38,098 nucleotides of DNA from Pseudomonas bohemica (GCF_002934685.1 NZ_NKHL01000120.1:156180-194277), one strand, 5' to 3'. Shown: positions 26,269-34,694, counted from the stretch's first letter. Program-made: numbers and translations. The notes: generated by a model not told the origin, from the letters alone.

Positions 26269-27339
26269 ATGTTCAAAGTGCTTCGCGACTGGATGCAGCG
26301 CTACTTCTCGGATGAAGAAGCCGTGGTGCTGGCGGTGCTGTTGGTTCTGGCGTTCACGATCGTCCTGACACTGGGCGGCATGCTGGCACCCGTGCTGGCA
26401 GGGCTGGTACTGGCGTTTCTGATGCAAGGCGTGGTGGTGCAGCTCGAACGTCTGCGCATGCCGGAATGGGCGGCGGTCGGGGTGGTTTTTGCGCTGTTCA
26501 TGGGCGCACTGGTGGTGTTTCTGCTGGTGCTGGTGCCGTTGCTCTGGCACCAACTGATCACCTTGTTCAACGAGCTGCCGGGGATGCTCGCCAAATGGCA
26601 GTCGCTGTTGTTGCTGTTGCCGGAGCGTTACCCACATCTGGTATCCGACGAGCAAGTTCTGCAGGCGATCGAAGCGGCCCGTGGCGAGATCGGTAAATTC
26701 GGGCAGTGGGCGCTGACGTTCTCCCTGTCGAGCCTGCCGCTGCTGGTCAACATGATGATCTACCTGGTACTGGTGCCGATCCTGGTGTTCTTTTTCCTCA
26801 AGGACCGTCGGATGATTGGTCGCTGGGCCAGAGGTTATCTGCCCAAGGAACGTACGCTGATTACCCGCGTCGCCGAGGAAATGAACCGGCAGATCGCCAA
26901 TTACATTCGCGGCAAAGTCATCGAAATCTTCATCTGCGGCGCGGTGACCTACATCGCTTTTGTGACGATGGGCCTCAATTATTCGGCGCTGCTGGCGATG
27001 CTGGTAGGTATTTCCGTGGTGGTGCCTTATGTGGGCGCCGTGGTGGTGACGGTGCCAGTGGCGTTCATCGCGCTGTTCCAGTGGGGCTGGAGTGACCAGT
27101 TCATCTACCTGATGGCGGTCTACGGCATCATCCAGACCCTGGATGGCAACGTGCTGGTGCCGCTGCTGTTCTCCCAGACCGTGAGCCTGCACCCCGTCGC
27201 GATCATCTGCGCGGTGCTGCTATTCGGGGGGCTGTGGGGATTCTGGGGGATCTTCTTCGCGATCCCGCTGGCGACGCTGTTCAAGGCTGTGCTGGACGCC
27301 TGGCCGAGAAATGAACCGACGGTTGCGCCTTTGTTATAG
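26269..27339 (+). CDS. AI-2E-family transporter / PerM-like permease
   Basis: 356 residues with about seven or eight hydrophobic segments (VVLAVLLVLAFTIVLTLGG, LAPVLAGLVLAFLMQG and so on) and the family's RGKVIEIFICGAVTYIAF and NVLVPLLFSQTVSLHPVAI blocks. The family contains AI-2 exporter TqsA and the PerM-like group; substrate is unproven here. The ATG at 26269 is preferred over the TTG one codon earlier. It is followed by a REP pair and the convergent bcp. Confidence 0.9.
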   Translation: MFKVLRDWMQRYFSDEEAVVLAVLLVLAFTIVLTLGGMLAPVLAGLVLAFLMQGVVVQLERLRMPEWAAVGVVFALFMGALVVFLLVLVPLLWHQLITLFNELPGMLAKWQSLLLLLPERYPHLVSDEQVLQAIEAARGEIGKFGQWALTFSLSSLPLLVNMMIYLVLVPILVFFFLKDRRMIGRWARGYLPKERTLITRVAEEMNRQIANYIRGKVIEIFICGAVTYIAFVTMGLNYSALLAMLVGISVVVPYVGAVVVTVPVAFIALFQWGWSDQFIYLMAVYGIIQTLDGNVLVPLLFSQTVSLHPVAIICAVLLFGGLWGFWGIFFAIPLATLFKAVLDAWPRNEPTVAPLL

Positions 27340-27361
27340 GAAGCGCTCGGCAATCTGCTTT

Positions 27362-27448
27362 TGTAGGTGCGCGCTCGCCCGCGATAGCATTCCGTCAGCC
27401 ACCATATGCTGAACAGATAAACCGCAATCGCCGGCAAGCGCTCCTACA
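27362..27448. repeat. Inverted REP pair (REPIN-like) between perM-like gene and bcp
   Basis: TGTAGGTGCGCGCTCGCCCG (27362-27381) faces AATCGCCGGCAAGCG followed by CTCCTACA (27426-27448). It is nearly the same size as the pair at 24296-24383 and shares internal words (CGTCAGC, ACCGCAATCG). It lies between convergent genes. Confidence 0.85.
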
Positions 27449-27459
27449 GGGCGCAGGCA

Positions 27460-27933
27460 TCAGGCTTTATCGAGCGCCTGAGCCGCTTCCAGCACCGCCG
27501 CCACATGCCCCGGCACCTTTACGCCACGCCACTCTTTGCGCAGCACGCCGTTCCTGTCGATCAGGAACGTGCTGCGATCAACGCCCAGGTATTCCTTGCC
27601 GTACAGCTTCTTCAACTTGATCACGTCGAACAGTTGGCACAGTGATTCATCCTTGTCGGAAATCAGCTCGAACGGGAATTGCTGCTTGGCCTTGAAGTTC
27701 TCGTGGGATTTCAGACTGTCGCGGGACACGCCGAAGACCACGGTATTGGCGGCCTTGAACTCGGCGTGATGATCGCGAAAACCCTGGCCTTGAGTGGTGC
27801 AGCCGGGGGTGCTGTCCTTGGGGTAGAAATAAATGACCACTTGCTGGCCCTTCAGCGCAGACAGGCTGACGGCCTGCTCGCTGGTGGCCTGTACCTGAAA
27901 GTCGGCAACGGGTTTGTCCAGTTCTACAGCCAT
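27460..27933 (-). CDS. bcp: Peroxiredoxin Bcp (thiol peroxidase)
   Basis: 157 residues of the BCP/PrxQ type, reducing hydroperoxides with thioredoxin. The peroxidatic cysteine is C45 in YFYPKDSTPGCTTQG. The resolving cysteine found five residues later in E. coli Bcp (C50) is replaced by Gln; only C99 remains besides, so resolution must use C99 or an external thiol. The start has AAGGA upstream. It follows gcvR by 10 bases on the same strand, so both are probably cotranscribed. Confidence 0.95.
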   Translation of the reverse strand: MAVELDKPVADFQVQATSEQAVSLSALKGQQVVIYFYPKDSTPGCTTQGQGFRDHHAEFKAANTVVFGVSRDSLKSHENFKAKQQFPFELISDKDESLCQLFDVIKLKKLYGKEYLGVDRSTFLIDRNGVLRKEWRGVKVPGHVAAVLEAAQALDKA

Positions 27934-27943
27934 TCGGGTTTCC

Positions 27944-28507
27944 TTACATTGGAGCTTGCGGGCGCCATGGTTCGATCAGCGCATCGAGGTTGAGGGCGTC
28001 GGCGAAATCCAGAAACTGGTCGCGCAGCCAGCTGATCTGGGTGCCAGCCGGCAGGGTCACGGTGAAGGTGGCATTGAGCATCGTGCCGCCGGTCTGCGGT
28101 GCCTGATAGGTGTCGCAGATCAGGTTTTCCAGCTCGACGTTATGATCGATGAAGAACTGGCACAGCTCATTGATGATGTCTGGGCGATACGCCGAACTGA
28201 CGTAAGCCACGTAAGGCAGGGCCTCCGGACGGCTTTCCAGCGAAGCACTGCGCACGACGTTGACCGTGAAGGCGTGTTTCTTGGCCAGGTTCGGCAGACC
28301 GGTCTCCAGGCGCGCCAGCGCGTCCCAGCTACCGGAAACCTGCAGAATCAAGGCACTGCATTCGCCGTGGCGAGTGAGGCGCGAGCTGACCACCGAGCAA
28401 CGGTTTTCATGACTGGCGCGGCACAGGACGTTGGTCAGCTCCATTGGGTTGGCGCCAAGGGCACTGATGACAAGGAATTGTTCGCGAACTGTGGGGATGG
28501 ACGACAT
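27944..28507 (-). CDS. gcvR: Glycine cleavage system transcriptional repressor-like protein GcvR
   Basis: 187 residues made of two ACT domains (about 8-85, REQFLVISALGANPMELTNV; and about 95-175, YVAYVSSAYRPDIINELCQFF). This is the GcvR layout: a small-molecule sensor with no DNA-binding domain, which in E. coli acts on GcvA. The position divergent to dapA and upstream of bcp is standard in Pseudomonas, where its exact regulatory role is not well known. Confidence 0.88.
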   Translation of the reverse strand: MSSIPTVREQFLVISALGANPMELTNVLCRASHENRCSVVSSRLTRHGECSALILQVSGSWDALARLETGLPNLAKKHAFTVNVVRSASLESRPEALPYVAYVSSAYRPDIINELCQFFIDHNVELENLICDTYQAPQTGGTMLNATFTVTLPAGTQISWLRDQFLDFADALNLDALIEPWRPQAPM

Positions 28508-28820
28508 GCAGCATTCCTAAGCGATGAGCGGTCGGTACATTCTTGGCTTGTGCGGCGGGTTCGGTGATCGAAACACTCGCAACTTCGACCCGGACCCTTG
28601 CCGTTCGCTGTTGATGTGAGGCAGTCACATCGAGTGAGAGCGAGGCTGGCGCGGGGTTTGCGACGACGAAAACGATCAGTCGAACGAGCTGCGCAGATGA
28701 CCAGTACCGATCAAAGACCGAAGGGTAGCGAAAACCGTCGCTCAGGGGAATGCTCGCCTTGTGCAAGGATCATGGCGCCAGTACCATTACCGCTCTCTTT
28801 TTCCGGCAGGAGCGGTTTGC
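28508..28820. promoter_or_regulatory. gcvR-dapA divergent intergenic region with a possible dapA promoter
   Basis: About 310 bases without a supported gene. A sigma70-like pair TTGTGC (28759-28764) and TACCAT (28782-28787), 17 bases apart, lies 34 bases before the dapA start; AGGAG is 8 bases before the ATG. I saw no clear riboswitch or other strong structure. Confidence 0.4.
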
Positions 28821-29699
28821 ATGATTGCGGGCAGTATGGTGGCACTGGTCACACCTATGGATGCACAGGGTCGTCTTGACTGGGACAGCCTGAGCAAACT
28901 GGTGGACTTTCACCTGAAAGAGGGCACTAACGCCATTGTTGCCGTCGGTACTACAGGTGAGTCTGCAACGCTCGACGTCAATGAGCACATCGAAGTCATC
29001 CGCCGCGTGGTCCAGCAGGTCGCCGGGCGCATCCCGGTCATTGCCGGCACGGGTGCCAACTCCACCCGCGAGGCGGTCGAGCTGACCACCAACGCCAAGA
29101 ACGCCGGTGCAGATGCCTGCCTGCTGGTAACGCCGTACTACAACAAGCCTACCCAGGAAGGCCTGTACCAGCATTTCAAGCACATCGCCGAAGCCGTGGA
29201 CATCCCGCAGATCCTCTACAACGTGCCAGGTCGTACCTCCTGCGACATGAAGGCCGAGACCGTGATCCGCCTGTCCACGGTCAAGAACATCATCGCCATC
29301 AAGGAAGCCACCGGTGACATGCAGCGCGCCAAGGACATCCTGGCAGGCGTGAGCAGCGATTTCCTGGTGTACTCCGGTGATGACGCCACCGCGGTCGAGC
29401 TGATCCTGCTCGGCGGTAAGGGCAACATCTCGGTCACCGCCAACGTCGCTCCGCGTGACATGGCCGACCTGTGCAAGGCTGCCATTGCCGGTGACGCCGC
29501 CACGGCCCGCGCAATCCACGAAAAACTGATGCCGCTGAACAAGACCCTGTTCATCGAATCGAACCCTATCCCCGTGAAATGGGCCCTGCATGAGATGGGT
29601 TTGATGCCGGACGGTATCCGTCTGCCGCTCACCTGGCTCAGCGAGGCCTGCCACGAGCCGCTGCGTCAGGCCCTGCGCCAGTCCGGTGTATTGGTTTAA
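28821..29699 (+). CDS. dapA: 4-hydroxy-tetrahydrodipicolinate synthase DapA
   Basis: 292 residues. DapA condenses pyruvate with aspartate semialdehyde in lysine and peptidoglycan synthesis. Motifs are GTTGESATLD (substrate), TPYYNKPTQEGLYQHF (Tyr of the proton relay), YNVPGRTSCDM and the Schiff-base lysine in IAIKEATGD. The start at 28821 matches family N-termini (MIAGSMVALVTPM) and has AGGAG 8 bases upstream. The bamC frame begins right after, as in other gamma-proteobacteria (dapA-bamC). Confidence 0.97.
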   Translation: MIAGSMVALVTPMDAQGRLDWDSLSKLVDFHLKEGTNAIVAVGTTGESATLDVNEHIEVIRRVVQQVAGRIPVIAGTGANSTREAVELTTNAKNAGADACLLVTPYYNKPTQEGLYQHFKHIAEAVDIPQILYNVPGRTSCDMKAETVIRLSTVKNIIAIKEATGDMQRAKDILAGVSSDFLVYSGDDATAVELILLGGKGNISVTANVAPRDMADLCKAAIAGDAATARAIHEKLMPLNKTLFIESNPIPVKWALHEMGLMPDGIRLPLTWLSEACHEPLRQALRQSGVLV

Positions 29700-29716
29700 T
29701 GAGGAAGCACTACGCA

Positions 29717-30832
29717 ATGAAGCGACTGGCCGGACTTTCCGCACTAGCCTTGATTATCTCCAGCACCAGCGGTTGCAGCTGGTTGTTTGGTCAGGACGGT
29801 TACTTCCGTGATCGCAGCAGCGATTACCTGGAAGCCACCCAGAAACCACCGATGCAATTGCCTGAAGGCGTGCAGGAATCCAAACACCTGGACCCGCTGC
29901 TGCCTATCCCGCGTAACGTGGCGGACGACACCCAGAAGGGCGAGTTCAACGTGCCGCGCCCACAGCCGCTGTCCACCGTTCAGGACTCCGGCGACTACAC
30001 GCTGCAGAAGAGCGGCGACAACCGCTGGATTCTGGCTCAGCGTGCGCCGGCCGAAGTCTGGCCTGTGGCACACCAGTATTTCGAAGACAACGGTTTCCGC
30101 ATCGCCGAAGATCGGCCGCAGACCGGTGAGTTCAACACCACCTGGCAGCGCATGGACGAGCTCTCCGCCTCCGTTGCCAAGCGCATGGGCGGCACCGGCG
30201 ACACTGCGAGCGCCGAGACCCGCGTTCGCGTTCGTATCGAACCGGGCGTGCAGCGCAACACCAGTGAAGTTTATATTGTCAGCGTTCAGCGCCCGGCCGG
30301 CAGCAGCGACGAGCCTGCTTTCCCGTCGCGCAGCACCAACGTTGGCCTGGACTCGGTCCTGACCGACGACATGCTGGCAAGCCTGACCCGCACTGCCGAG
30401 AAGGGCGGTTCGGTGTCCCTGCTGGCCGCGCGTGATTTCGACACTCCAAGCCGTGTTGCCCTCAGCGAAGACGGCAGCGGCAACCCGGTACTGAACCTGG
30501 GCGCCGACCTCGATCGCGCCTGGTCCAGTGTCGGTCGCGCGCTCAACCAGGGCGACTGGCGCGTTGAAGACATCAACCGCAGCCTGGGCCTGTACTACAT
30601 CAACCTCGCGGAAAAGGCCGACAAGCCCGAGAACAAGCCTGGCTTCTTCGCCCGCATGTTCGGCAGTGAAGAGACCAAGGAACAGAAAGAAGCCCGTGCC
30701 GAGCGCTATCAGGTTCGCCTGAGCAAGGTCGGTGACAACGTTCAGGTCACGGTCGAGAAGAACATCAACACCGTCGCGCCGACCGAAGTCGCCCGCCGCG
30801 TGTTGAGCGTCATTCAAGACAACCTCGGTTAA
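29717..30832 (+). CDS. bamC: Outer-membrane assembly lipoprotein BamC
   Basis: 371 residues. A lipoprotein signal (MKRLAGLSALALIISSTSGC, lipidated Cys20) precedes an unstructured stretch that in relatives binds BamD, then two helix-grip domains. It belongs to the BAM complex that inserts outer-membrane barrels. A possible earlier ATG at 29699 overlaps the dapA stop, but the lipoprotein signal supports 29717. Directly followed by the metallo-beta-lactamase gene without a gap. Confidence 0.93.
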   Translation: MKRLAGLSALALIISSTSGCSWLFGQDGYFRDRSSDYLEATQKPPMQLPEGVQESKHLDPLLPIPRNVADDTQKGEFNVPRPQPLSTVQDSGDYTLQKSGDNRWILAQRAPAEVWPVAHQYFEDNGFRIAEDRPQTGEFNTTWQRMDELSASVAKRMGGTGDTASAETRVRVRIEPGVQRNTSEVYIVSVQRPAGSSDEPAFPSRSTNVGLDSVLTDDMLASLTRTAEKGGSVSLLAARDFDTPSRVALSEDGSGNPVLNLGADLDRAWSSVGRALNQGDWRVEDINRSLGLYYINLAEKADKPENKPGFFARMFGSEETKEQKEARAERYQVRLSKVGDNVQVTVEKNINTVAPTEVARRVLSVIQDNLG

Positions 30833-31591
30833 GTGCGCTTCGCGGTTCTGGGCAGCGGTAGCCGGGGTAACGGCACGTTGGTCGCGAGCAACGACACGTA
30901 CGTGCTGGTCGACTGCGGTTTCTCCCTGCGAGAAACCGAGCGTCGGCTGGACAGGCTGGGCGTCAACGGTCAGCAGTTGAGTGCCATTCTGGTCACCCAC
31001 GAACATGCCGATCATGTGCATGGCGTGGGTTTGCTGTCTCGGCGCTACGACGTGCCGGTCTACCTCAGCGACGGCACCTTGCGCGGCATGCGCAAGCCGG
31101 TCGAAGCGGGTGTCAGGCTGGCGGGCGGGCAGGGCGTGCGGATTGGCGGCTTGAGTATCGACGTGGTCTCCGTGGCTCACGACGCGCTGGAGCCGACGCA
31201 GTTCGTCTTCGATGACGGGCGCCGGCGCTTTGGTCTGCTGACCGACCTGGGGTCGTATTGTCCGTCGGTGCTGGACAGCTATCGTGGTCTGGATGCCCTT
31301 ATGATCGAGTCCAACCACTGTCGTGACCTGCTCGCTCGCGGGCAATACCCCTACTTCCTGAAACAACGGGTTGGCGGGGAATACGGACACCTGAACAACC
31401 ATCAGGCCGCAGGGCTGGTGAATGAACTGGGATGGCACGACCTGCAACATCTGGTGCTGGCCCACCTGAGCAGCAAGAACAACCTGCCGCATCTGGCCCG
31501 GCAATGCTTCGTCGACACCCTCGGGTGCGACCCGGACTGGCTACAATTGGCCGATCAGGATTCAGGGCTCGACTGGCGCGAAATCGCCTAG
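30833..31591 (+). CDS. Metallo-beta-lactamase-fold hydrolase, YycJ-like
   Basis: 252 residues. The MBL motif is THEHADH (H56, H58, D60, H61), preceded by GSGSRGNGTLVASNDTYVLVDCGFS, and later metal residues appear in SVAHDALEPTQ, LLTDLGSY, ESNHCRDLL and LAHLSSKNN. These are features of the YycJ/WalJ-like exonuclease group. The start is GTG at 30833, directly after the bamC stop, with no clear ribosome site, so translation is probably coupled. purC follows after 60 bases. Confidence 0.88.
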   Translation: MRFAVLGSGSRGNGTLVASNDTYVLVDCGFSLRETERRLDRLGVNGQQLSAILVTHEHADHVHGVGLLSRRYDVPVYLSDGTLRGMRKPVEAGVRLAGGQGVRIGGLSIDVVSVAHDALEPTQFVFDDGRRRFGLLTDLGSYCPSVLDSYRGLDALMIESNHCRDLLARGQYPYFLKQRVGGEYGHLNNHQAAGLVNELGWHDLQHLVLAHLSSKNNLPHLARQCFVDTLGCDPDWLQLADQDSGLDWREIA

Positions 31592-31651
31592 CGTCCCAAA
31601 CCCAACTATTAATGGGCGTCTGGCCCAAGTATTTCGCAAGCGGAGCCCATC

Positions 31652-32365
31652 ATGGAAAAACGTGAAGAACTCTACCGCGGCAAAGCCAAGTCGGTTTACA
31701 AGACCGATGACGCTGACCGCTTGATCCTGCTGTTTCGCAACGATACCTCGGCATTCGACGGCAAGCGCATCGAACAGCTTGATCGCAAGGGCATGGTGAA
31801 CAACAAGTTCAACGCCTTCATCATGCAGAAACTCGAAGCGGCTGGCATCCCGACCCAGTTCGACAAGCTGCTGGCGGACAACGAAGTCCTGGTCAAGAAG
31901 CTCGACATGATCCCGGTCGAATGCGTCGTGCGTAACTATGCCGCCGGCAGCCTGGTCAAGCGCCTGGGCGTCGAAGAGGGCATCAAGCTCAACCCTTACA
32001 CCTTCGAACTGTTCCTGAAAGACGACGCCAAGGGTGACCCGTTCATCAACGATTCCCACGTGGTGGCGTTCGGCTGGGGCACCGCCGAGCAACTGGCGCG
32101 TATGAAAGAGCTGTCGCTCAAGGTCAACGAAGTCCTGAGTAAGCTGTTCGACGACGCAGGCCTGCTGCTGGTCGACTTCAAACTCGAATTCGGCGTGTTC
32201 AGAGATGGCTCCATCGTCCTGGGCGACGAATTCAGCCCGGACGGCTGCCGCCTCTGGGACAAGGACACCAAGAAGAAAATGGACAAGGACCGCTTCCGTC
32301 AGGGCCTCGGTGACGTCATCGAAGCCTACGAAGAAGTGGCCCAGCGTCTGGGCGTGCCTCTCTAA
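31652..32365 (+). CDS. purC: SAICAR synthase PurC
   Basis: 237 residues. PurC joins CAIR and aspartate with ATP in purine synthesis. Signature segments are ELYRGKAKSVYKTDDAD, VECVVRNYAAGSLVKRLG, LVDFKLEFG and LGDEFSPDGCRLWD. Length and context (after bamC and the MBL gene, before tRNA-Ser) are standard for Pseudomonas. A strong hairpin with a T-run follows. Confidence 0.97.
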   Translation: MEKREELYRGKAKSVYKTDDADRLILLFRNDTSAFDGKRIEQLDRKGMVNNKFNAFIMQKLEAAGIPTQFDKLLADNEVLVKKLDMIPVECVVRNYAAGSLVKRLGVEEGIKLNPYTFELFLKDDAKGDPFINDSHVVAFGWGTAEQLARMKELSLKVNEVLSKLFDDAGLLLVDFKLEFGVFRDGSIVLGDEFSPDGCRLWDKDTKKKMDKDRFRQGLGDVIEAYEEVAQRLGVPL

Positions 32366-32403
32366 TTCAGGTATCGGAATAGAGAAACCGCCGCAAGCAT
32401 CTG

Positions 32404-32443
32404 AAAAAACGCGAAAAATCCCAAAAAAGGATTCGCGTTTTTT
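32404..32443 (+). terminator. purC terminator
   Basis: AAAAAACGCGAA pairs with TTCGCGTTTTTT, extended by TCC/GGA past a three-A bulge, with an A-rich loop and T-run ending at 32443. The symmetry allows use in either direction. Confidence 0.75.
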
Positions 32444-32470
32444 ATACAAGCTGTTATGATGCGCGCCGTT

Positions 32471-32560
32471 GGAGAGATGCCGGAGTGGCCGAACGGGACG
32501 GATTCGAAATCCGTTGTACTGGCGACAGTACCTAGGGTTCAAATCCCTATCTCTCCGCCA
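32471..32560 (+). tRNA. tRNA-Ser (anticodon CGA)
   Basis: 90 bases including encoded CCA. Acceptor GGAGAGA pairs with TCTCTCC; the anticodon stem ACGGA/TCCGT encloses TTCGAAA, giving CGA (reads UCG). The long variable arm (GTACTGGCGACAGTAC) is the type II form of tRNA-Ser; the T-loop is GTTCAAATC. A TATGAT at 32455-32460 is a plausible -10 box. The 3' end is the likely attachment core of the element that begins here. Confidence 0.97.
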
Positions 32561-32578
32561 TTATTGAATACGACTAAA

Positions 32579-32612
32579 CCCCTGAAATTGTTAGAGATTT
32601 CAGGGGTTTTTT
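32579..32612 (+). terminator. tRNA-Ser terminator
   Basis: Perfect 10-base stem CCCCTGAAAT (32579-32588) and ATTTCAGGGG (32597-32606), 8-base loop, followed by six T. Confidence 0.9.
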
Positions 32613-32629
32613 CGTTTTTATCACTTATT

Positions 32630-32649
32630 TAGGGCAAATCTAGGGCAAA
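32630..32649. repeat. Tandem TAGGGCAAA words, possible integrase arm sites
   Basis: TAGGGCAAA occurs at 32630-32638 and 32641-32649, 11 bases apart (about one helical turn). Such tandem repeats next to a tRNA attachment core often bind the integrase arm domain; binding here is inferred. Confidence 0.4.
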
Positions 32650-32829
32650 AACTGACGGCCTTATAACGGTTCAGGACGCTCCTGGCCAAAAGACTACGCC
32701 CGGTACCCATGCCGCTACTTGCCTTTGCGTACGTCAAGTCAAGAACAGCGCTATGGTTATAGGTCGATTCGCTCCTTCCGAATGCGCCAGCTACCAACCC
32801 ATGATAGTCTCGTGAAACAGCTTATTTAG

Positions 32830-33954
32830 ATGGAATTAATGATGCTTACCGAAGAGATTCTCAACGCGCAGCGGCAAGTCCGTACTGATGCATACCAAAT
32901 GTCGATAGGCGAGGTCGTCGGCATGTATGACACTAGAGAGATCATCATTGACCCGGAATTTCAGCGTCTTTTCCGGTGGAACATCGGTCAGAAGTCTAAA
33001 CTGATTGAGTCGTTGTTGCTGGGAATCCCATTACCATCGATCTTCGTTTTTGAGCGGGACGACGGAGCCTGGGAGTTAATCGATGGTCTTCAGCGGATGT
33101 CGTCCATTCTTGAATTCATGGGGCGCTTACGCCATCCGGACGATGGGTTGATCGCGCCTTCGGTCTTAGAAGCTACTAAATATTTGCCTTCGCTACACAA
33201 CGTAGTCTGGGAGTACTCGGACTTCGCTGAACTCCCCCCGGCAGACCAGAACCCTCTCGATAAAACGCAGCAGCTGGCCATTCGCCGGGCTAGGCTCGGC
33301 GTTGAAATACTGAAACGCCCTAGTGATGACCAGACCAAATACGATCTGTTTCAAAGGCTGAATGCGGGAGGAACTCAAGCAAATGCTCAAGAGCTTCGAA
33401 ACTGCATAATGCTAATGATCAACAGAGACTATTTTCGGTCTGTGAAAGCCTCAGCGGACCAAAACGCTTTTCGGAATGTTGTTTCTGTGAGTGATGAGCA
33501 GGCTGAAAAGCAAAGGCATATGGAGATGGCAGTTCGTTTCCTGGTCCATACCCACGTGCCGTACGATGGCCGGCTCGACGTCGAGGAATATATAGATGAG
33601 GGGATCGTGACGCTGTCGCAAAATGGAGATCCCGCCGGTGCAGCGCTTCTGATAAATCAAACGTTCCAGCTCCTTGACGAGGTTGCTGGCAATAACGCGC
33701 TTCGACGCTTTCAAAATGGTGGACATGGTGGCAAGGTAGGCCTCGTCGGTTTAGAGGGGATAGCAGTAGGCATCGCTAAAAATCTTCCTGCGATCCTTGC
33801 TCTCGGGCCAGTGGAGTCTCGAAGTTTCGTGAGAGAGCGGATGGAGACGTTCTGGTCACAGCCGGACACCGCCAGCTTTACATCACTCGGCCTCCGCGGC
33901 ACTGTCCGTATTCAACGTACCGTCCCATTTGGGGAGGTTTGGTTCCGTCCATGA
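32830..33954 (+). CDS. DUF262-domain protein, putative defence or toxin module partner
   Basis: 374 residues. The N-terminal DUF262/ParB-like domain has DPEFQRLFRW (41-50), LIESLLLGIPLPSIFVFE, the DGLQR variant (85-89) of the family's DGQQR motif, and FQRLNAGGTQANAQELRNC. In GmrSD-type restriction systems this fold binds and hydrolyses nucleotide, and a DUF1524 HNH nuclease follows; no HNH motif is visible here. The C-terminal ~170 residues are not recognised. Possible starts are ATGs at 32830, 32839 and 32842; none has a strong ribosome site (GGA at 32832-32834 would suit 32842). It overlaps the HEPN gene by ATGA and lies between tRNA-Ser and the integrase, a usual cargo place. Confidence 0.85.
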   Translation: MELMMLTEEILNAQRQVRTDAYQMSIGEVVGMYDTREIIIDPEFQRLFRWNIGQKSKLIESLLLGIPLPSIFVFERDDGAWELIDGLQRMSSILEFMGRLRHPDDGLIAPSVLEATKYLPSLHNVVWEYSDFAELPPADQNPLDKTQQLAIRRARLGVEILKRPSDDQTKYDLFQRLNAGGTQANAQELRNCIMLMINRDYFRSVKASADQNAFRNVVSVSDEQAEKQRHMEMAVRFLVHTHVPYDGRLDVEEYIDEGIVTLSQNGDPAGAALLINQTFQLLDEVAGNNALRRFQNGGHGGKVGLVGLEGIAVGIAKNLPAILALGPVESRSFVRERMETFWSQPDTASFTSLGLRGTVRIQRTVPFGEVWFRP

Positions 33955-34598
33955 GCAAGCCATATTCCGAGACGGACTTTTCTGAGCAAATAACAGAAGA
34001 CCGCAGCTGGCGCATCAAGGAAATCTCCGACCTCAAGACGGCAATCAGGGTAGGCGATGAAGGCTTGCGTAGGGTATTGCTGCGAGCTCTGATTGCAATC
34101 TGTTACGCCCACTGGGAGGGATATGTCAGGTTTGCTGCTAAGAAATACCTTGAGCATGTGGCATTGAGAAAATTTCAATACGGTGAGCTCAATAGACAGT
34201 TCTTCCGAAATTACTTTCTGCCGAAATTGGCAGCACTCTCCACGTCCCGAGCTAGCATTGCAGAACGCAGCGCCCTAGTTGATGAAATTCTGAACTCCGC
34301 GGACCAGCGCTTCAGCCGGGTGAACGACGACTTGGTCAATACAAAAGCGAACCTTAACTCGGAAGTATTTACGGATATTTGCTTAGTATGTGGCGTTTCT
34401 CCGGAGCTTTTTGCAGACAACGCTACTTTTATAGATGTGGTGCTCCTAAAACGAAGGAATGCCATCGCTCATGGCGAAAACACCTTTGTGGCGCTCGCTG
34501 ACTTGGACGAGATCACCAACGAGTCTATTGGACTAATGCGAGCTTTCGGAGACGCCTTGGAGAATCACGTGGTGCTGCAAACTTACAGAGCCGTTTAG
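33951..34598 (+). CDS. HEPN-domain protein (MAE_28990/MAE_18760-like), putative RNase effector
   Basis: 215 residues, mostly helical. The HEPN catalytic signature Rx4H is R169 to H174 in KRRNAIAHGE, and an upstream helix has CYAHWEGYVRFAAKKYLEH, typical of MAE_28990-like members. HEPN proteins are often RNases acting in toxin-antitoxin, CRISPR or abortive infection systems. The start ATG at 33951 overlaps the DUF262 stop (ATGA), so the two are translationally coupled and probably work as one unit. The sequence looks more AT-rich than the housekeeping genes, suggesting transfer. No separate antitoxin gene is evident; the DUF262 protein may control it. Confidence 0.82.
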   Translation: MSKPYSETDFSEQITEDRSWRIKEISDLKTAIRVGDEGLRRVLLRALIAICYAHWEGYVRFAAKKYLEHVALRKFQYGELNRQFFRNYFLPKLAALSTSRASIAERSALVDEILNSADQRFSRVNDDLVNTKANLNSEVFTDICLVCGVSPELFADNATFIDVVLLKRRNAIAHGENTFVALADLDEITNESIGLMRAFGDALENHVVLQTYRAV

Positions 34599-34694
34599 CT
34601 GGTGCCGCGTCATCACCTGCATAGGGTGGCGAATCAAAGCATAATCGGCCAATATCCGTCGGTTGCACCAACCGTTCTCGTTCCAAGCAGACGT

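Noticed and set aside
26242..27192. 316-codon open reverse frame over the permease gene
   Set aside because: Extremely His/Gln-rich, fully antisense to a clear membrane protein gene.
28770..29744. 324-codon reverse frame over dapA
   Set aside because: Antisense to dapA with no motif or ribosome site.
29744..31504. 586-codon open frame on the reverse strand
   Set aside because: It lies antisense to bamC and the MBL gene, has Gln/His/Val-rich nonsense composition and no known domain; it is a result of GC-rich codon use.
31562..32542. 326-codon reverse frame over purC and tRNA-Ser
   Set aside because: Antisense to purC and crosses a tRNA gene.
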